This document shows positions 51,122-60,412 of a DNA stretch of 64,000 nt, piece by piece. Every line of letters starts with the position of its first letter. Position 1 is the stretch's first letter. The stretch comes from Roseomonas sp. KE2513 (GTDB lineage Bacteria; Pseudomonadota; Alphaproteobacteria; Acetobacterales; Acetobacteraceae): positions 186,001 through 250,000 of the forward strand of contig NZ_RCVR01000005.1 in the NCBI RefSeq assembly GCF_016107305.1, read 5' to 3'. The position numbers were made by a program, and so were the translations under genes. A model generated the notes under the pieces. It worked only from the letters and a program-made list of their open reading frames with translations. It was not told the origin of the DNA and searched no databases.

Positions 51122-51805
51122 TCAGCCGACGGCAAGCGCGGCCTGGACAGCGGAGCGGAATTCCCGCCGGTGCAGCTCGGAGACCACCCAGAGGGAGGCG
51201 AGAATGAAGGCGAGGGGATGGACCATCCAGCCGAGCACGGCGAGGCCGAAGTAGTAGGCGCGGAGGCCGGTGTTGAAGTGACGGGCGGCGCGGTTCACCA
51301 CCTGTGCGGCGATCTCGGCGGCGGGGCGCGCGGCCTCGGTGCGGCCGAGGGCGCCGAGGAGGATCGAGCCGTAGTTGAACTGGCGGAGCGCCCAGGTCAG
51401 CTCGAAGAAGGCGCGGACGAAGATGAGGAGGATGAGGAGGATGCGCGCCTCCCACCCGCCATCGGTCAGTGCGCCCTCGGCGAAGGGCATGGCGCCGAGT
51501 ACGCGGCGGCCGGTCTCGGGTGAGGCGAGCAGGGCCATGGCGCCGCCGATGATGAAGATGCAGGTGTTGGCAAGGAAGGAGGTGGAGGACATGAGGTTGC
51601 CGACGATGGCGACGTCCGCGATCCGGTTCTCCTTCGGGATGGCGGCGGTGAGCCAGCGGCGGCGGTGCTCGTCCATCGCGTGGATGACGCTGCGGCGGCG
51701 GATGGAGGGGACGCGGTCCACGACCGTGGCGTAGCCGACCCAGCAGAGGACGAAGACGAGGAGGGCGACGAGGTCGAGCGCGGTCAGGAAGCCTGGCATG
51801 GTCAT
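51122..51805 (-). CDS. DUF599 membrane protein
   Basis: A 227-residue integral membrane protein with four or five helices. The family pattern is visible in LCWVGYATVVDRVPSIRRRS, the conserved NRIADVAIVGNLMSSTSFLA and QFNYGSILLGALG. Its function is unknown. It lies upstream of the dipeptidase gene (72-bp gap) on the same strand and downstream of icd. Confidence 0.9.
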   Translation of the reverse strand: MTMPGFLTALDLVALLVFVLCWVGYATVVDRVPSIRRRSVIHAMDEHRRRWLTAAIPKENRIADVAIVGNLMSSTSFLANTCIFIIGGAMALLASPETGRRVLGAMPFAEGALTDGGWEARILLILLIFVRAFFELTWALRQFNYGSILLGALGRTEAARPAAEIAAQVVNRAARHFNTGLRAYYFGLAVLGWMVHPLAFILASLWVVSELHRREFRSAVQAALAVG

Positions 51806-51844
51806 CTTCCTCCGGAAGCTTCCAAGAAGGGTGCCATGACGCGG

Positions 51845-51879
51845 AAAGGGGCGGGGCCTTCCGGCGCCCGCCCCCTTCA
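51845..51879 (-). terminator. Possible icd terminator
   Basis: An imperfect GC hairpin (AAGGGGCGGG pairing with CCCGCCCCCTT, one bulge) lies 20-55 bases after the icd stop on the minus strand and is followed by only a short T stretch. It is a moderate candidate. Confidence 0.4.
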
Positions 51880-51899
51880 GTTCGCGCGGCGGCCCTGAA

Positions 51900-53114
51900 T
51901 CAGGCGCGGGCCTTCTGCAGGTTCTCGTCGAGCTTGGCGAGGAAGGCCTGGGTGTTGAGCCAGGGCTGGTCTTTGCCGATGAGGATGGCGAGGTCCTTCG
52001 TCATGTGGCCGGCCTCGACCGTCTCGATGCAGACGCGCTCGAGGGCGTCCGCGAAGTCCACCACGTCGGGCGTGTTGTCGAACTTGCCGCGGTAAGCCAG
52101 GCCGCGCGTCCAGGCGAAGATGGAGGCGATCGGGTTGGTGCTCGTCTCCCGGCCCTTCTGGTGCTCGCGGTAGTGGCGGGTGACGGTGCCGTGGGCGGCT
52201 TCCGACTCGACGGTGTTGCCGTCGGGGGAGAGCAGCACGGAGGTCATGAGGCCGAGGGAACCGAAGCCCTGGGCCACGATGTCGGACTGCACGTCGCCGT
52301 CATAGTTCTTGCAGGCCCAGATGTAGCCGCCTTCCCACTTGAGGGCAGAGGCGACCATGTCGTCGATCAGGCGGTCCTCGTAGGTCAGGCCGCGCTTCTC
52401 GTACTCGGCCTTGAACTCCTCGTCGTAGATCTTGCGGAAGATGTCCTTGAAGGAGCCGTCATAGGCCTTGAGGATCGTGTTCTTGTGGCTGAAGTAGACG
52501 GAGTAGTTCCGCGCCAGGCCGTAGTTGAAGGAGGCGCGCGCGAAGCCCTCGATCGACTTGTTGAGGTTGTGGATCATCATCGCGACGCCGCCGGTGGCGG
52601 GCATCGGGAACTCGCCGATCTCCTGCGGCTGACCGCCCTCGGGCGTGAAGGTCATCTTCACGGTGCCGGCGCCGGGCACCTTCATCTCGACGGAGCGGTA
52701 GATGTCGCCATAGGCGTGGCGGCCGACGACGATGGGCTTGGACCAGTGCGGCACCAGGCGGGGCACGTTCTGGCAGATGATCGGCTCGCGGAAGATCGTG
52801 CCGTCGAGGATGTTGCGGATGGTCCCGTTGGGGGACTTCCACATCTTCTTGAGGTTGAACTCCTTCACCCGCGCCTCGTCCGGGGTGATGGTCGCGCACT
52901 TCACGCCCACGCCGTACTGCTTCGTGGCGTTGGCGGCGTCGATCGTCACCTGGTCGTCGGTCTGGTCGCGGTACTCGACGCCGAGGTCGTAGTACTTCAG
53001 GTCGATGTCGAGGTACGGAAGGATCAGCTTCTCCTTGATGAAGCCCCAGATGATCCGCGTCATCTCATCCCCGTCCATCTCCACGACAGGGGTCTTCACC
53101 TTGATCTTGGCCAT
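51900..53114 (-). CDS. icd: NADP-dependent isocitrate dehydrogenase
   Basis: A 404-residue TCA-cycle enzyme of the dimeric eukaryote-like NADP-IDH group. Motifs include [14 protein letters not shown], the substrate-binding [19 protein letters not shown]-type [32 protein letters not shown] and [20 protein letters not shown]. Length is normal. In many alphaproteobacteria icd lies close to recA-alaS; here it is 39 kb away on the opposite strand. Confidence 0.97.
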   Translation of the reverse strand: MAKIKVKTPVVEMDGDEMTRIIWGFIKEKLILPYLDIDLKYYDLGVEYRDQTDDQVTIDAANATKQYGVGVKCATITPDEARVKEFNLKKMWKSPNGTIRNILDGTIFREPIICQNVPRLVPHWSKPIVVGRHAYGDIYRSVEMKVPGAGTVKMTFTPEGGQPQEIGEFPMPATGGVAMMIHNLNKSIEGFARASFNYGLARNYSVYFSHKNTILKAYDGSFKDIFRKIYDEEFKAEYEKRGLTYEDRLIDDMVASALKWEGGYIWACKNYDGDVQSDIVAQGFGSLGLMTSVLLSPDGNTVESEAAHGTVTRHYREHQKGRETSTNPIASIFAWTRGLAYRGKFDNTPDVVDFADALERVCIETVEAGHMTKDLAILIGKDQPWLNTQAFLAKLDENLQKARA

Positions 53115-53782
53115 TCCGGTCCTCGCAGGCTCACAGGACGGGCGCTACCCGCCGGGAAAGGGGGCGGGCTGGGCCCGCGTCGATTGGGAGCCAGGGGGAG
53201 CCCCCCGGCGGCGGCCGGACATTCGCACCCGGGCGGCACAGGGGCAAGGCGGGGGCGGGGACTTAGTGCCCCTTTGGCAATGTCCCGGCGAGCGTTCACA
53301 TGATCGTCGGCGCGGGGAGCCGCCGATGGTTGCAGGTCCTTGCCCTGCCGTCCTCAGCGTGGTGGCGCCTGATCGTGGCGGGGAAGGCAGGCGTCGGGCC
53401 CGTGGGGCAGCGCCACTCGTTACCACGCCCGTGGTCACAGGGGAGTTGGAACAGCGATCCACGCCGGCAAGCCCGAGGAAACGACACAAATCTACCGGCA
53501 GATTAATCCGCCATTAAAACAGAACGATTTGCTAAGTAATATCCAAAAGGTGGTAAGCGTCGTGGCCTTAGCTGCCTTTGATTGTGGAGCAGTTGCAGTT
53601 ATTCAACCTAAGCAGTTCAGTATATAACCGGTATCTTCTGCAAACCGTACCAGAGAAACCGTTAACATTTTTTATAGGATTGCTGCCCGACCTCAAATAC
53701 GTTTGGGACACGCAAGGTAGGTGACCAGACCCAAAGGCATGATCCTTTGGCATAACAAAAAAGCACCGGGAGGGCGTTCAGC
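53115..53782. other. Long intergenic region, AT-rich right half
   Basis: The left half (to about 53490) is GC-rich with no convincing gene; a 14-base inverted repeat (ACCACG/CGTGGT) lies at 53422-53435. The right half (53490-53765) is markedly AT-rich with TATATAA and TTTTTTATA runs and probably carries the promoter region of the polysaccharide locus; I cannot fix a single promoter. A GGGAGGG ribosome site ends it, 8 bases before the start at 53783. Confidence 0.5.
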
Positions 53783-55285
53783 ATGCAACGCTGTGGCAGC
53801 GCTGTCGGTGACGGCCTAGAAATTCCCGTGCCCTGCATTCTCCCGAGCGAAATTCTCATGGAGAAGCGGCAGCGGGTGAATTCGGTTTCCGAAGCGCGGC
53901 GAGCCATCCAATCTTTTCTCCCTGGACTGGATCGCTCGCCGGTTCCAAAAACGGGCGGAACGCGGCGAAACCCTGCCGGCGCCAATGCGGCTTTCCTGAA
54001 CGGTCTCGCCGCCGCCGCTTTCGCGCAACTTCTCCTGTTGCTGCCGAGCGGCGCCAGAGCAGGCGACTGGTATGTCGACGGCCGGGGCGAGTCCTCACCG
54101 TTCGCCTCGCTGCCACAGGCGCCTTGGCAGAGCTTCGCCGAGATCGACTGGTCACGGGTTGGGCCAGGCGACACAATCCACATCGTGGGCGATGCCTGCA
54201 GCCCGGGATACCGGGAGACCCTGGTGGTGGGTGCGAGCGGCAGCAGCACCGCCCCGCTCGTCATCTCGGGCATGTCGCAACCCGGTCGCGGGGATCCCGT
54301 GATTGACGGCGAAAACCAGCGTGCATCCGGTGTGGTGCTGCGCAACCGTGACAACGTCATTGTCCGCAGACTTGCGATCCGCAACCACGCGGCTGCCGGC
54401 ATCAGTATCCAAGGAGCACGCAGCGGGGTTGTCGTCGAGCGAAACAGTATCTTTTCGGGCGATCCGGGCGGCGGAAACGCGCGGGGGATAGATGCCCGGG
54501 AAAACCGGGGCGAGGACGCCCTGATCGTCCGCGAAAACTACTTCAGCACCCCAGATAGCAGCGGGGCACAAACGGACGGAATTTATTCCATGGACAATGA
54601 CGGTGTCCTGTTCGAGCGCAATCGCATCGTTATCTCGAACGGCGACACTTCCGGCCATAGCGACGGTTTTCAGTCCTTTCAGGATAAAGGCATACGTGTC
54701 TATGGCAATTGGTTCGAGCAGGCGAATACCGCTGCCACTGACAACCATGGCGTGTGGATGTCCAATGGGCGCGAAGGCGGCAACATTGATTTTCGGAATA
54801 ATGTTATATTCGTGCGTCATCTAGCCCAGGATTCGGCGGTTACGCATTACCGATCGAGCGGATGGACGGAGCGGGCAGGTGTCAGCATCACGCAAAACAC
54901 CATCCTCGGCGGTGGCCGAGCCCTGAACCTCGCTGATTCGCCGCAGGCAGAGGTCCACGGCAACATCATCGTTCCCGCAGAGGGAGGCACTCCCGTGGTG
55001 CTCCTCGGGCAGGCACCGCCAGCGGGAAGTATCGACCGCAACCTCATATGGGTGTCGGGCAGAATTGTCGGCCGGGAGGAGGCGCAGTCCTTCTCCTGGG
55101 ATGAATGGCAACAGCGCGGCTACGACACGCATGGAATGAACCTCACGCTGCCATCGGTGCCGCGGACCATGCAGGACCTACAGGCGGCTGCGGCGCTCCT
55201 CCCAGGCAGCTACGGCGCGCCCGGCGCCCTTCTTCCCCCCGCACACGCCGACCCACCCGCAGGGCCCTGCGCGACCGCACCATAG
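53783..55285 (+). CDS. Right-handed beta-helix protein of polysaccharide locus
   Basis: A 500-residue exported protein. A long N-terminal region precedes a membrane or signal segment near residues 74-92 (LAAAAFAQLLLLLPSGARAG), then a parallel beta-helix domain with repeated Asn/Asp/Gly turns (VIDGENQRASGVVLRNRDNV, RGIDARENRGEDALIVRENY, IDFRNNVIFVRHL). Such proteins are polysaccharide lyases, hydrolases or epimerase-like enzymes, and one often accompanies an export cluster. The strong ribosome site supports this start despite the distant signal segment. It is the first gene of the locus. Confidence 0.85.
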   Translation: MQRCGSAVGDGLEIPVPCILPSEILMEKRQRVNSVSEARRAIQSFLPGLDRSPVPKTGGTRRNPAGANAAFLNGLAAAAFAQLLLLLPSGARAGDWYVDGRGESSPFASLPQAPWQSFAEIDWSRVGPGDTIHIVGDACSPGYRETLVVGASGSSTAPLVISGMSQPGRGDPVIDGENQRASGVVLRNRDNVIVRRLAIRNHAAAGISIQGARSGVVVERNSIFSGDPGGGNARGIDARENRGEDALIVRENYFSTPDSSGAQTDGIYSMDNDGVLFERNRIVISNGDTSGHSDGFQSFQDKGIRVYGNWFEQANTAATDNHGVWMSNGREGGNIDFRNNVIFVRHLAQDSAVTHYRSSGWTERAGVSITQNTILGGGRALNLADSPQAEVHGNIIVPAEGGTPVVLLGQAPPAGSIDRNLIWVSGRIVGREEAQSFSWDEWQQRGYDTHGMNLTLPSVPRTMQDLQAAAALLPGSYGAPGALLPPAHADPPAGPCATAP

Positions 55286-55388
55286 TCGATCGCGCGACCC
55301 ACCCAGCAACCGAAGGCGAACGGCTTCTCCACGTGAAGCAGGCGGTGGCGCATGCGCGCTGCGCCCTGTGTACCTCTGGACAAGGGAT

Positions 55389-56585
55389 ATGAGTTCCATG
55401 GTCGCGAAGAAGACTGGCGCACAGGTTATGCCGCAGCGGCTTACGACAAACGCCGTAGCCTCTCGCCGCCGCGGCAGCGCGGTGCCCGTGCAGAACGGCG
55501 TGCGGGTCGCCGTCGTCGGGTGCGGCTACTGGGGTTCCAAGCACGTGCGGGTGTTGAGCGCGGCTCCCGGTGTCGCCGGCATCACCCTCGTCGAGGCGAA
55601 CCGGGCGCTGGCCTTGTCGCTGCAGTCAAGCTTCCGCGCCGTCACCGTCTGCGACAGCCTCGAGGCGGCGCTGCCACATGTGGATGCCGTCGTGATTGCT
55701 ACCCCGCCGCGCAGTCACGCCGAGTTGGCGCTGACGGCCTTGCGCGCCGGAAAGCACGTGCTGGTCGAGAAGCCGCTTGCCACCTCCAGCGCGGAGGCCG
55801 CCCTTCTTCTGCAGGAGGCGCGCCGCACGGGCACCGTGCTGATGGTCGGGCATACGTTCCAGTTCAATCCGGCCGTCCGCGAGCTGCGCCGCCGCCTGCT
55901 TGCCGGGGATTTCGGCACGATCCACTACATCCACTCGGCCAGGCTCAACCTCGGCCTCTACCGGCCGGACGTGAATGTGGTGTGGGATCTCGCCCCCCAC
56001 GACATTTCTATCCTGAACTTCCTGCTCGGTTCAGCGCCGAGAACGGTCGATGCCTGGAGCGCATCCTTCGCCTTCGGCGGCGTTGAGGACGTGGCATATA
56101 TCCGGCTGGAGTACGACAACCCCAAGGTTGTCGGCTACGCCCATCTCTCCTGGCTGGACCCGCGCAAGACGCGCACCGTCACCGTCGTCGGCAGCAAGAA
56201 GATGGCGGTGTACGACGATCTCGCGGAGGAGCCGCTGAGGATCTTCGACCGCGGCGTGCAGGGTTGCGAGGATGCTGCTCCATCGCATGAGCGACCCGCT
56301 ATCTATCGCTACGGCGACATCGTCGCGCCACATATCCGGCCGGATGAGCCGCTTGCGCTGCAGGACCGGCACTTCGTCGATTGTATCCTGCAGGGCATCG
56401 AGCCCGAGACGGGGGGCGAGCACGCGCTCGGCATCATCTCCACGCTCGAGGCTATTGACCGCTCCATCGGCCGGCGCGGTGTGGAACTGCCCGGCCTGCA
56501 GCCCCGGGTGGCCCTTCACACGGAACCCAGTCTGCCCGGTGTCGCGCTGGTACCGACCAGCATTGCTGCGGAGATCCGGCAATGA
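55389..56585 (+). CDS. Gfo/Idh/MocA-family sugar dehydrogenase
   Basis: A 398-residue NAD(P)-dependent oxidoreductase likely acting on a nucleotide sugar. The Rossmann motif VAVVGCGYWGSKHVRVL and the catalytic-lysine block HVLVEKPLATSS are clear, and HDISILNFLLG contains the usual His. Starts at GTG 55368, ATG 55389 and ATG 55398 are all possible; about 35 residues precede the Rossmann fold. Its stop overlaps the aminotransferase gene, and the two probably make an amino sugar together. Confidence 0.92.
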   Translation: MSSMVAKKTGAQVMPQRLTTNAVASRRRGSAVPVQNGVRVAVVGCGYWGSKHVRVLSAAPGVAGITLVEANRALALSLQSSFRAVTVCDSLEAALPHVDAVVIATPPRSHAELALTALRAGKHVLVEKPLATSSAEAALLLQEARRTGTVLMVGHTFQFNPAVRELRRRLLAGDFGTIHYIHSARLNLGLYRPDVNVVWDLAPHDISILNFLLGSAPRTVDAWSASFAFGGVEDVAYIRLEYDNPKVVGYAHLSWLDPRKTRTVTVVGSKKMAVYDDLAEEPLRIFDRGVQGCEDAAPSHERPAIYRYGDIVAPHIRPDEPLALQDRHFVDCILQGIEPETGGEHALGIISTLEAIDRSIGRRGVELPGLQPRVALHTEPSLPGVALVPTSIAAEIRQ

Positions 56586-57715
56586 CTATCCCCTTTCTTG
56601 ACCTCGGCGCGATGCACGCCGAGGTAGCGCCGCAGATAGAGGCCGCGTGGCGCGAGGTGAGCGGGTCGGCGCGCTTCGTCGGAGGACCCTCCGTCGAGGA
56701 CTTCGAAGCGCGCTGGGCCGCCTATTGCGGGACGCGGCACTGCGTCGGGGTAGCGAACGGAACGGCTGCCCTTGAGCTCGCGCTCACGGCTCTCGGGATC
56801 GGCCGCGGGCACGAGGTCATCGTTCCCGCGAACACCTTCATCGCAAGCGCGGCCGCGGTTGCCGCGACAGGCGCGACGCCGGTCTTCGCGGATGTGGACC
56901 CGCCCACGCTGCTTCTGACAGCCCAAAGCATCGCGCCGCATCTGACGCCCCGGACCTCGGCGATCATGGTTGTCCATCTCTACGGCCAGCCGGCCGATAT
57001 GGACGCCATCAACGCGCTTGCCTCACGAGTGGGCGTCTGCGTGATCGAGGACGCGGCGCAGGCCCATGGGGCGACCTGGCGCGGCCAGCGGGCCGGCGGG
57101 CTTTCGACAGTCGGATGCTTCAGCTTCTACCCCGGTAAGAACCTCGGCGCCTTCGGTGACGCCGGTGCTGTCGTCACGAATGATGCCGTGCTTGCCGAGC
57201 GGATCCGCCAGCTGGCAAATCATGGACGGTGTCAGGATGATCCCTATCGCCACGATATACTCGGCGACAATCAGCGGCTGGACTCCCTGCAGGCGGCCAT
57301 TCTCTCAGCCAAGCTGTCGCGGCTGGACGCTTGGAATGCGGCACGGCGCCGTGTCGCGCGCCTGTACGCGGGGGCCCTGGAAGGCCTGCCTGTAAGGCTC
57401 GTGTCCGTTGCGGAGGGCGCCGTCAGCAGCCACCACTTGGCGGTCGTGCGCACGCCGGAGCGGACAGGGCTGAAGCAGGCCCTGGCGAGTGCGGGCATCG
57501 CGACGGGCATTCACTATCCCATTCCCTGCCACAAGCAAGCGCCTTTCCTGGCCCGGCGCCGCGAGGCGCTGCCCGTCAGTGAGCAGGCAGCCGGCGAAAT
57601 CCTCTCGCTCCCCATGTACCCGCATCTCACGGAAGGGCAAGTCTTCCAGATTGCCGAGGCAATCGCGAGCTTCGCAGCCATGCCCGTTGCCGCCATGGCC
57701 GGAGCGAGGTCGTGA
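56582..57715 (+). CDS. DegT/DnrJ/EryC1/StrS aminotransferase
   Basis: A 377-residue PLP-dependent sugar aminotransferase. It begins IPFLDLGAMHAEVAPQIEAA, contains VGVANGTAALELALTALGIG, VIVPANTFIASAAAVAATGA and EDAAQAHGA, and has the PLP Lys in GCFSFYPGKNLGAFGDAG. It should convert a ketosugar nucleotide made by the adjacent Gfo/Idh protein. It overlaps the genes on both sides by four bases. Confidence 0.95.
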   Translation: MTIPFLDLGAMHAEVAPQIEAAWREVSGSARFVGGPSVEDFEARWAAYCGTRHCVGVANGTAALELALTALGIGRGHEVIVPANTFIASAAAVAATGATPVFADVDPPTLLLTAQSIAPHLTPRTSAIMVVHLYGQPADMDAINALASRVGVCVIEDAAQAHGATWRGQRAGGLSTVGCFSFYPGKNLGAFGDAGAVVTNDAVLAERIRQLANHGRCQDDPYRHDILGDNQRLDSLQAAILSAKLSRLDAWNAARRRVARLYAGALEGLPVRLVSVAEGAVSSHHLAVVRTPERTGLKQALASAGIATGIHYPIPCHKQAPFLARRREALPVSEQAAGEILSLPMYPHLTEGQVFQIAEAIASFAAMPVAAMAGARS

Positions 57716-58407
57716 TTCGGGCGCCGCTCACGCCGGAAGAGGCCGGCATGCCACCATCATCGCGCGTCTGGAGCAGCCAGCCGTGCCAGTCGGAGCGGGC
57801 AAAGCGGGTGCTCGACGTCACTGTCGCCGTGCTCGCTATCCTGCTGTGCCTGCCGCTTATGCTGCTCGCCAGCCTTGCGGTCCTCCTCTCGGGGCCTGGT
57901 CCGATCCTGCTGAGGCAGGACCGGATAGGCAGGTATGAGAAGCCCTTTCAGATGTTGAAGTTCCGGACCATGCACGTGGAGGCAGATGATCGCCGCCTGC
58001 GGGAGATGAACACGCGCGAGCTGAAGGGCGAGGAGCCGGACACCAGCGACGGCGTTTTCAAGCTGCAGGACGATCCGAGGATCACGCCCGTGGGCCGATG
58101 GCTGCGGCACTTCAGCATCGACGAGCTGCCCCAGCTCTTCAACGTGCTGCGCGGGGACATGTCGCTGGTGGGGCCACGCCCCTCCCTGCCCTGGGAGGTG
58201 GACCTGTTCACTCCCGAGCAACGGCAGCGCCATGCCTGCCTGCCGGGGATGACGGGCCTTTGGCAGGTGAGCGGGCGCAACCGTCTGTCGATGCCCGAGA
58301 TGCTCAAGCTCGACATAGTCTATCTCCGTTCCCGCTCCCTGTTGCTTGACCTTCGGATCCTGGCACGCACACCGGCCGCTGTACTGCTCGACAGGAGCGT
58401 CAGATGA
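57712..58407 (+). CDS. Undecaprenyl-phosphate sugar phosphotransferase
   Basis: A 231-residue initiating glycosyltransferase of the bacterial sugar transferase (ExoY/WcaJ C-terminal) type. One membrane segment (residues about 36-63), the KFRTMHVEAD block, the DELPQLFNVLRGDMSLVGPR catalytic motif and GLWQVSGRN are present. It should load the first sugar phosphate onto undecaprenyl phosphate. It starts with GTG overlapping the upstream stop. Confidence 0.94.
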   Translation: MIRAPLTPEEAGMPPSSRVWSSQPCQSERAKRVLDVTVAVLAILLCLPLMLLASLAVLLSGPGPILLRQDRIGRYEKPFQMLKFRTMHVEADDRRLREMNTRELKGEEPDTSDGVFKLQDDPRITPVGRWLRHFSIDELPQLFNVLRGDMSLVGPRPSLPWEVDLFTPEQRQRHACLPGMTGLWQVSGRNRLSMPEMLKLDIVYLRSRSLLLDLRILARTPAAVLLDRSVR

Positions 58408-59360
58408 AGTCGCAGGACAGGTCGCTCCTTCTGGTCGCCTCGACCGGCGGGCACCTCGCGCAGCTCCATGACATAGCCGACCGGCTTCCGCACGGCGGCA
58501 GGAGGCGCTGGGTCACCTTCGACGGGCCCCAGGCTCGCACGCTCCTGGCTAAGGAGGACGTGGCCTTCATCCCCTACATTGCGGAGCGCGACGTGGCGGG
58601 CGTCGCGCGCGCCCTCCTTCACGCGCGGCGGCTGGTTGCGGAGACGCTGCCGGTGCGCGCCGTGGTGAGCACCGGGTCGGCGATCGCTCTCGCCTTCCTG
58701 CCTTACGCGGCCGCGCGAGGGATACCGGCGCACTACATCGAGAGCGCCGCGCGGACCGGCAAGCTCTCCATGACCGGGCGGCTGCTCAGTGCCGTGCCCG
58801 GCGTGCACCTGTACCGGCAGTATCCGCAGGCCGCCGGAGGCCGTTGGCGGTACGCCGGATCGATCTTCGACGGGTTCGAGCCTCGTGCCGCGTCACCGCG
58901 ACCCGTGCGGCGCATCGTCGTGACGCTTGGTGCGTCGGCGCGTTTCCGCCGATTGCTGGAGCGCCTGACGGCCATCATCCCCACCGGCGCGGAGGTTCTC
59001 TGGCAAACAGGCGACACGCCGACAGAGGGGCTGGGAATAGAGCCGCGTCCTTTCATCCCGGCGCAGGCGCTGTCCGCCGCCATGCAAGCGGCGGACGTCG
59101 TCGTGGCTCATGCTGGGTGCGGTTCAGCGCTGGCCGCGCTCAAGGCCGGCAAACGCCCGGTTCTCGTGCCGCGCGAGCCGGGCGCCGACGCGGTGGTGGA
59201 TGCCCATCAGCAGGAGATAGCCACCTGGCTGGAGGCGAGGGGCCTGGCCGTGTCCCGGACGGTCGGCATGCTGAAGCTCGATGCGCTGCAGCAGGCTTCC
59301 TCTTGGAAGGTCGAGCAGAAATCGACCGTCCCGACATTCCGGCTGGAGGGCATCGGATGA
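58404..59360 (+). CDS. Alg14-Alg13-type fused glycosyltransferase
   Basis: A 318-residue GT-B enzyme. The N-terminal half is Alg14-like (LLVASTGGHLAQLHDIADRL, VVSTGSAIALAF, HYIESAARTGKLS); the C-terminal half is Alg13/GT28-like (RRIVVTLGASARFRRLLERL, VVVAHAGCGSALAALKAGKR). Bacterial exopolysaccharide clusters often have these as two proteins; here they are one chain. It probably adds the second sugar to the lipid-linked intermediate. It overlaps its neighbours by four bases on each side. Confidence 0.88.
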   Translation: MKSQDRSLLLVASTGGHLAQLHDIADRLPHGGRRRWVTFDGPQARTLLAKEDVAFIPYIAERDVAGVARALLHARRLVAETLPVRAVVSTGSAIALAFLPYAAARGIPAHYIESAARTGKLSMTGRLLSAVPGVHLYRQYPQAAGGRWRYAGSIFDGFEPRAASPRPVRRIVVTLGASARFRRLLERLTAIIPTGAEVLWQTGDTPTEGLGIEPRPFIPAQALSAAMQAADVVVAHAGCGSALAALKAGKRPVLVPREPGADAVVDAHQQEIATWLEARGLAVSRTVGMLKLDALQQASSWKVEQKSTVPTFRLEGIG

Positions 59361-60391
59361 CGTCGCTTCTCCTGGATGTGGGCACTGAATCATTCTGGAA
59401 GATGATCGTAGGCAACCCGATGGGCAGCCTGTTCTCCTCGCCACCCTGGACGCGAGCTGTCGCGCGCACTTATGGCTTCCCGATCTCCGCGGTAACACAT
59501 GCAGGCCGTTCCGACGCGGGCTCGGCGCTCCTGTTCACGCATGTATCTGATCTGCGCGGCGAGCGCATCGTCTCGGGCCCGTTCTGCGACTACTGCGATC
59601 CGCTGGCGGAGAGCCGTGAGGCGTGGGAAGCACTCGTGGATCCGTTGCTGAGCCAGCGCCTGCCGATCACACTTCGCTGCCTGAACAATGCACTCCCCGC
59701 CGAAGACAAGCGCTTCGATATCGCCGGGCGTGCCGCCTGGCACGGCGTCGATCTCACCCGTTCGGAGGCCGACCTCTGGAAAGGCTTCGATGGCTCCGCG
59801 CGGCAGAACATACGCAAGGCGCAGCGCCTAGGTGTGACGGTGCGCCAGGGGCGGGGCTTTGCCGACTTACATCTCTTTTTCGATATGCACTGCCGCGTTC
59901 GAAAGGAGAAGTACCGGCTCCTTCCACAGCCGTTCCGGCTGTTCGAAGCGCTCCATGAGGAGTTCTCGCCGGAGGACCGGGTTATCACCCTGCTGGCGGA
60001 GCAGGATGGCAAGGTCATCGCCGGAATTCTGTTCCTCATCTGGGGCGACACACTGTACTACAAGTTCAACGCCTCGAGTTCGCGGGAGGCCTGCCCCAAC
60101 GATCTCCTGGTCTGGGAAGGCATTAGGCTCGGGCAGCAGCGCGGGCTGGTGCGGCTGGATTTCGGCGCTTCCGATTACGCCCAGCCCGGCCTGCTCCGCT
60201 ACAAGGCGAAATACGCGACCGAACAGCGCGAGATCGTCCGGCTGCGCTGGCAGCCGCCCGGGCTCAGGGATCCGCGCGCCGAGCAGGCCGGACGAACCCT
60301 TGCTCGCGTAACCGACATTCTGACCCGGCCCGAAGTACCCGACTTCATCACGCGTGAGGCGGGGGAGGCCCTTTATGGGTGCTTCTGCTAG
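59357..60391 (+). CDS. FemAB/GNAT-type acyltransferase
   Basis: A 344-residue protein of the FemAB-like (BioF2/GNAT) group seen in exopolysaccharide loci. The block SRPAR-like GSARQNIRKAQRLGVTVRQG and the later GILFLIWGDTLYYKFNASSS with VRLDFGASDYAQPGLLRYKA fit the fold. It may add an acyl or aminoacyl group to a sugar. The ATG overlaps the glycosyltransferase stop; a longer upstream frame in the same phase is a shadow. Confidence 0.87.
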   Translation: MTSLLLDVGTESFWKMIVGNPMGSLFSSPPWTRAVARTYGFPISAVTHAGRSDAGSALLFTHVSDLRGERIVSGPFCDYCDPLAESREAWEALVDPLLSQRLPITLRCLNNALPAEDKRFDIAGRAAWHGVDLTRSEADLWKGFDGSARQNIRKAQRLGVTVRQGRGFADLHLFFDMHCRVRKEKYRLLPQPFRLFEALHEEFSPEDRVITLLAEQDGKVIAGILFLIWGDTLYYKFNASSSREACPNDLLVWEGIRLGQQRGLVRLDFGASDYAQPGLLRYKAKYATEQREIVRLRWQPPGLRDPRAEQAGRTLARVTDILTRPEVPDFITREAGEALYGCFC

Positions 60392-60412
60392 TCTTCTCCC
60401 GCTGAGGCCACG

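Noticed and set aside
53296-53487. 63-codon minus-strand ORF upstream of icd
   Set aside because: It has Arg/His/Pro-rich random composition, no ribosome site and no helix or family pattern.
53740-53765. Possible sigma54 promoter (TTTGGCATAAC) upstream of the polysaccharide locus
   Set aside because: The -12 TGC element is absent at the required spacing.
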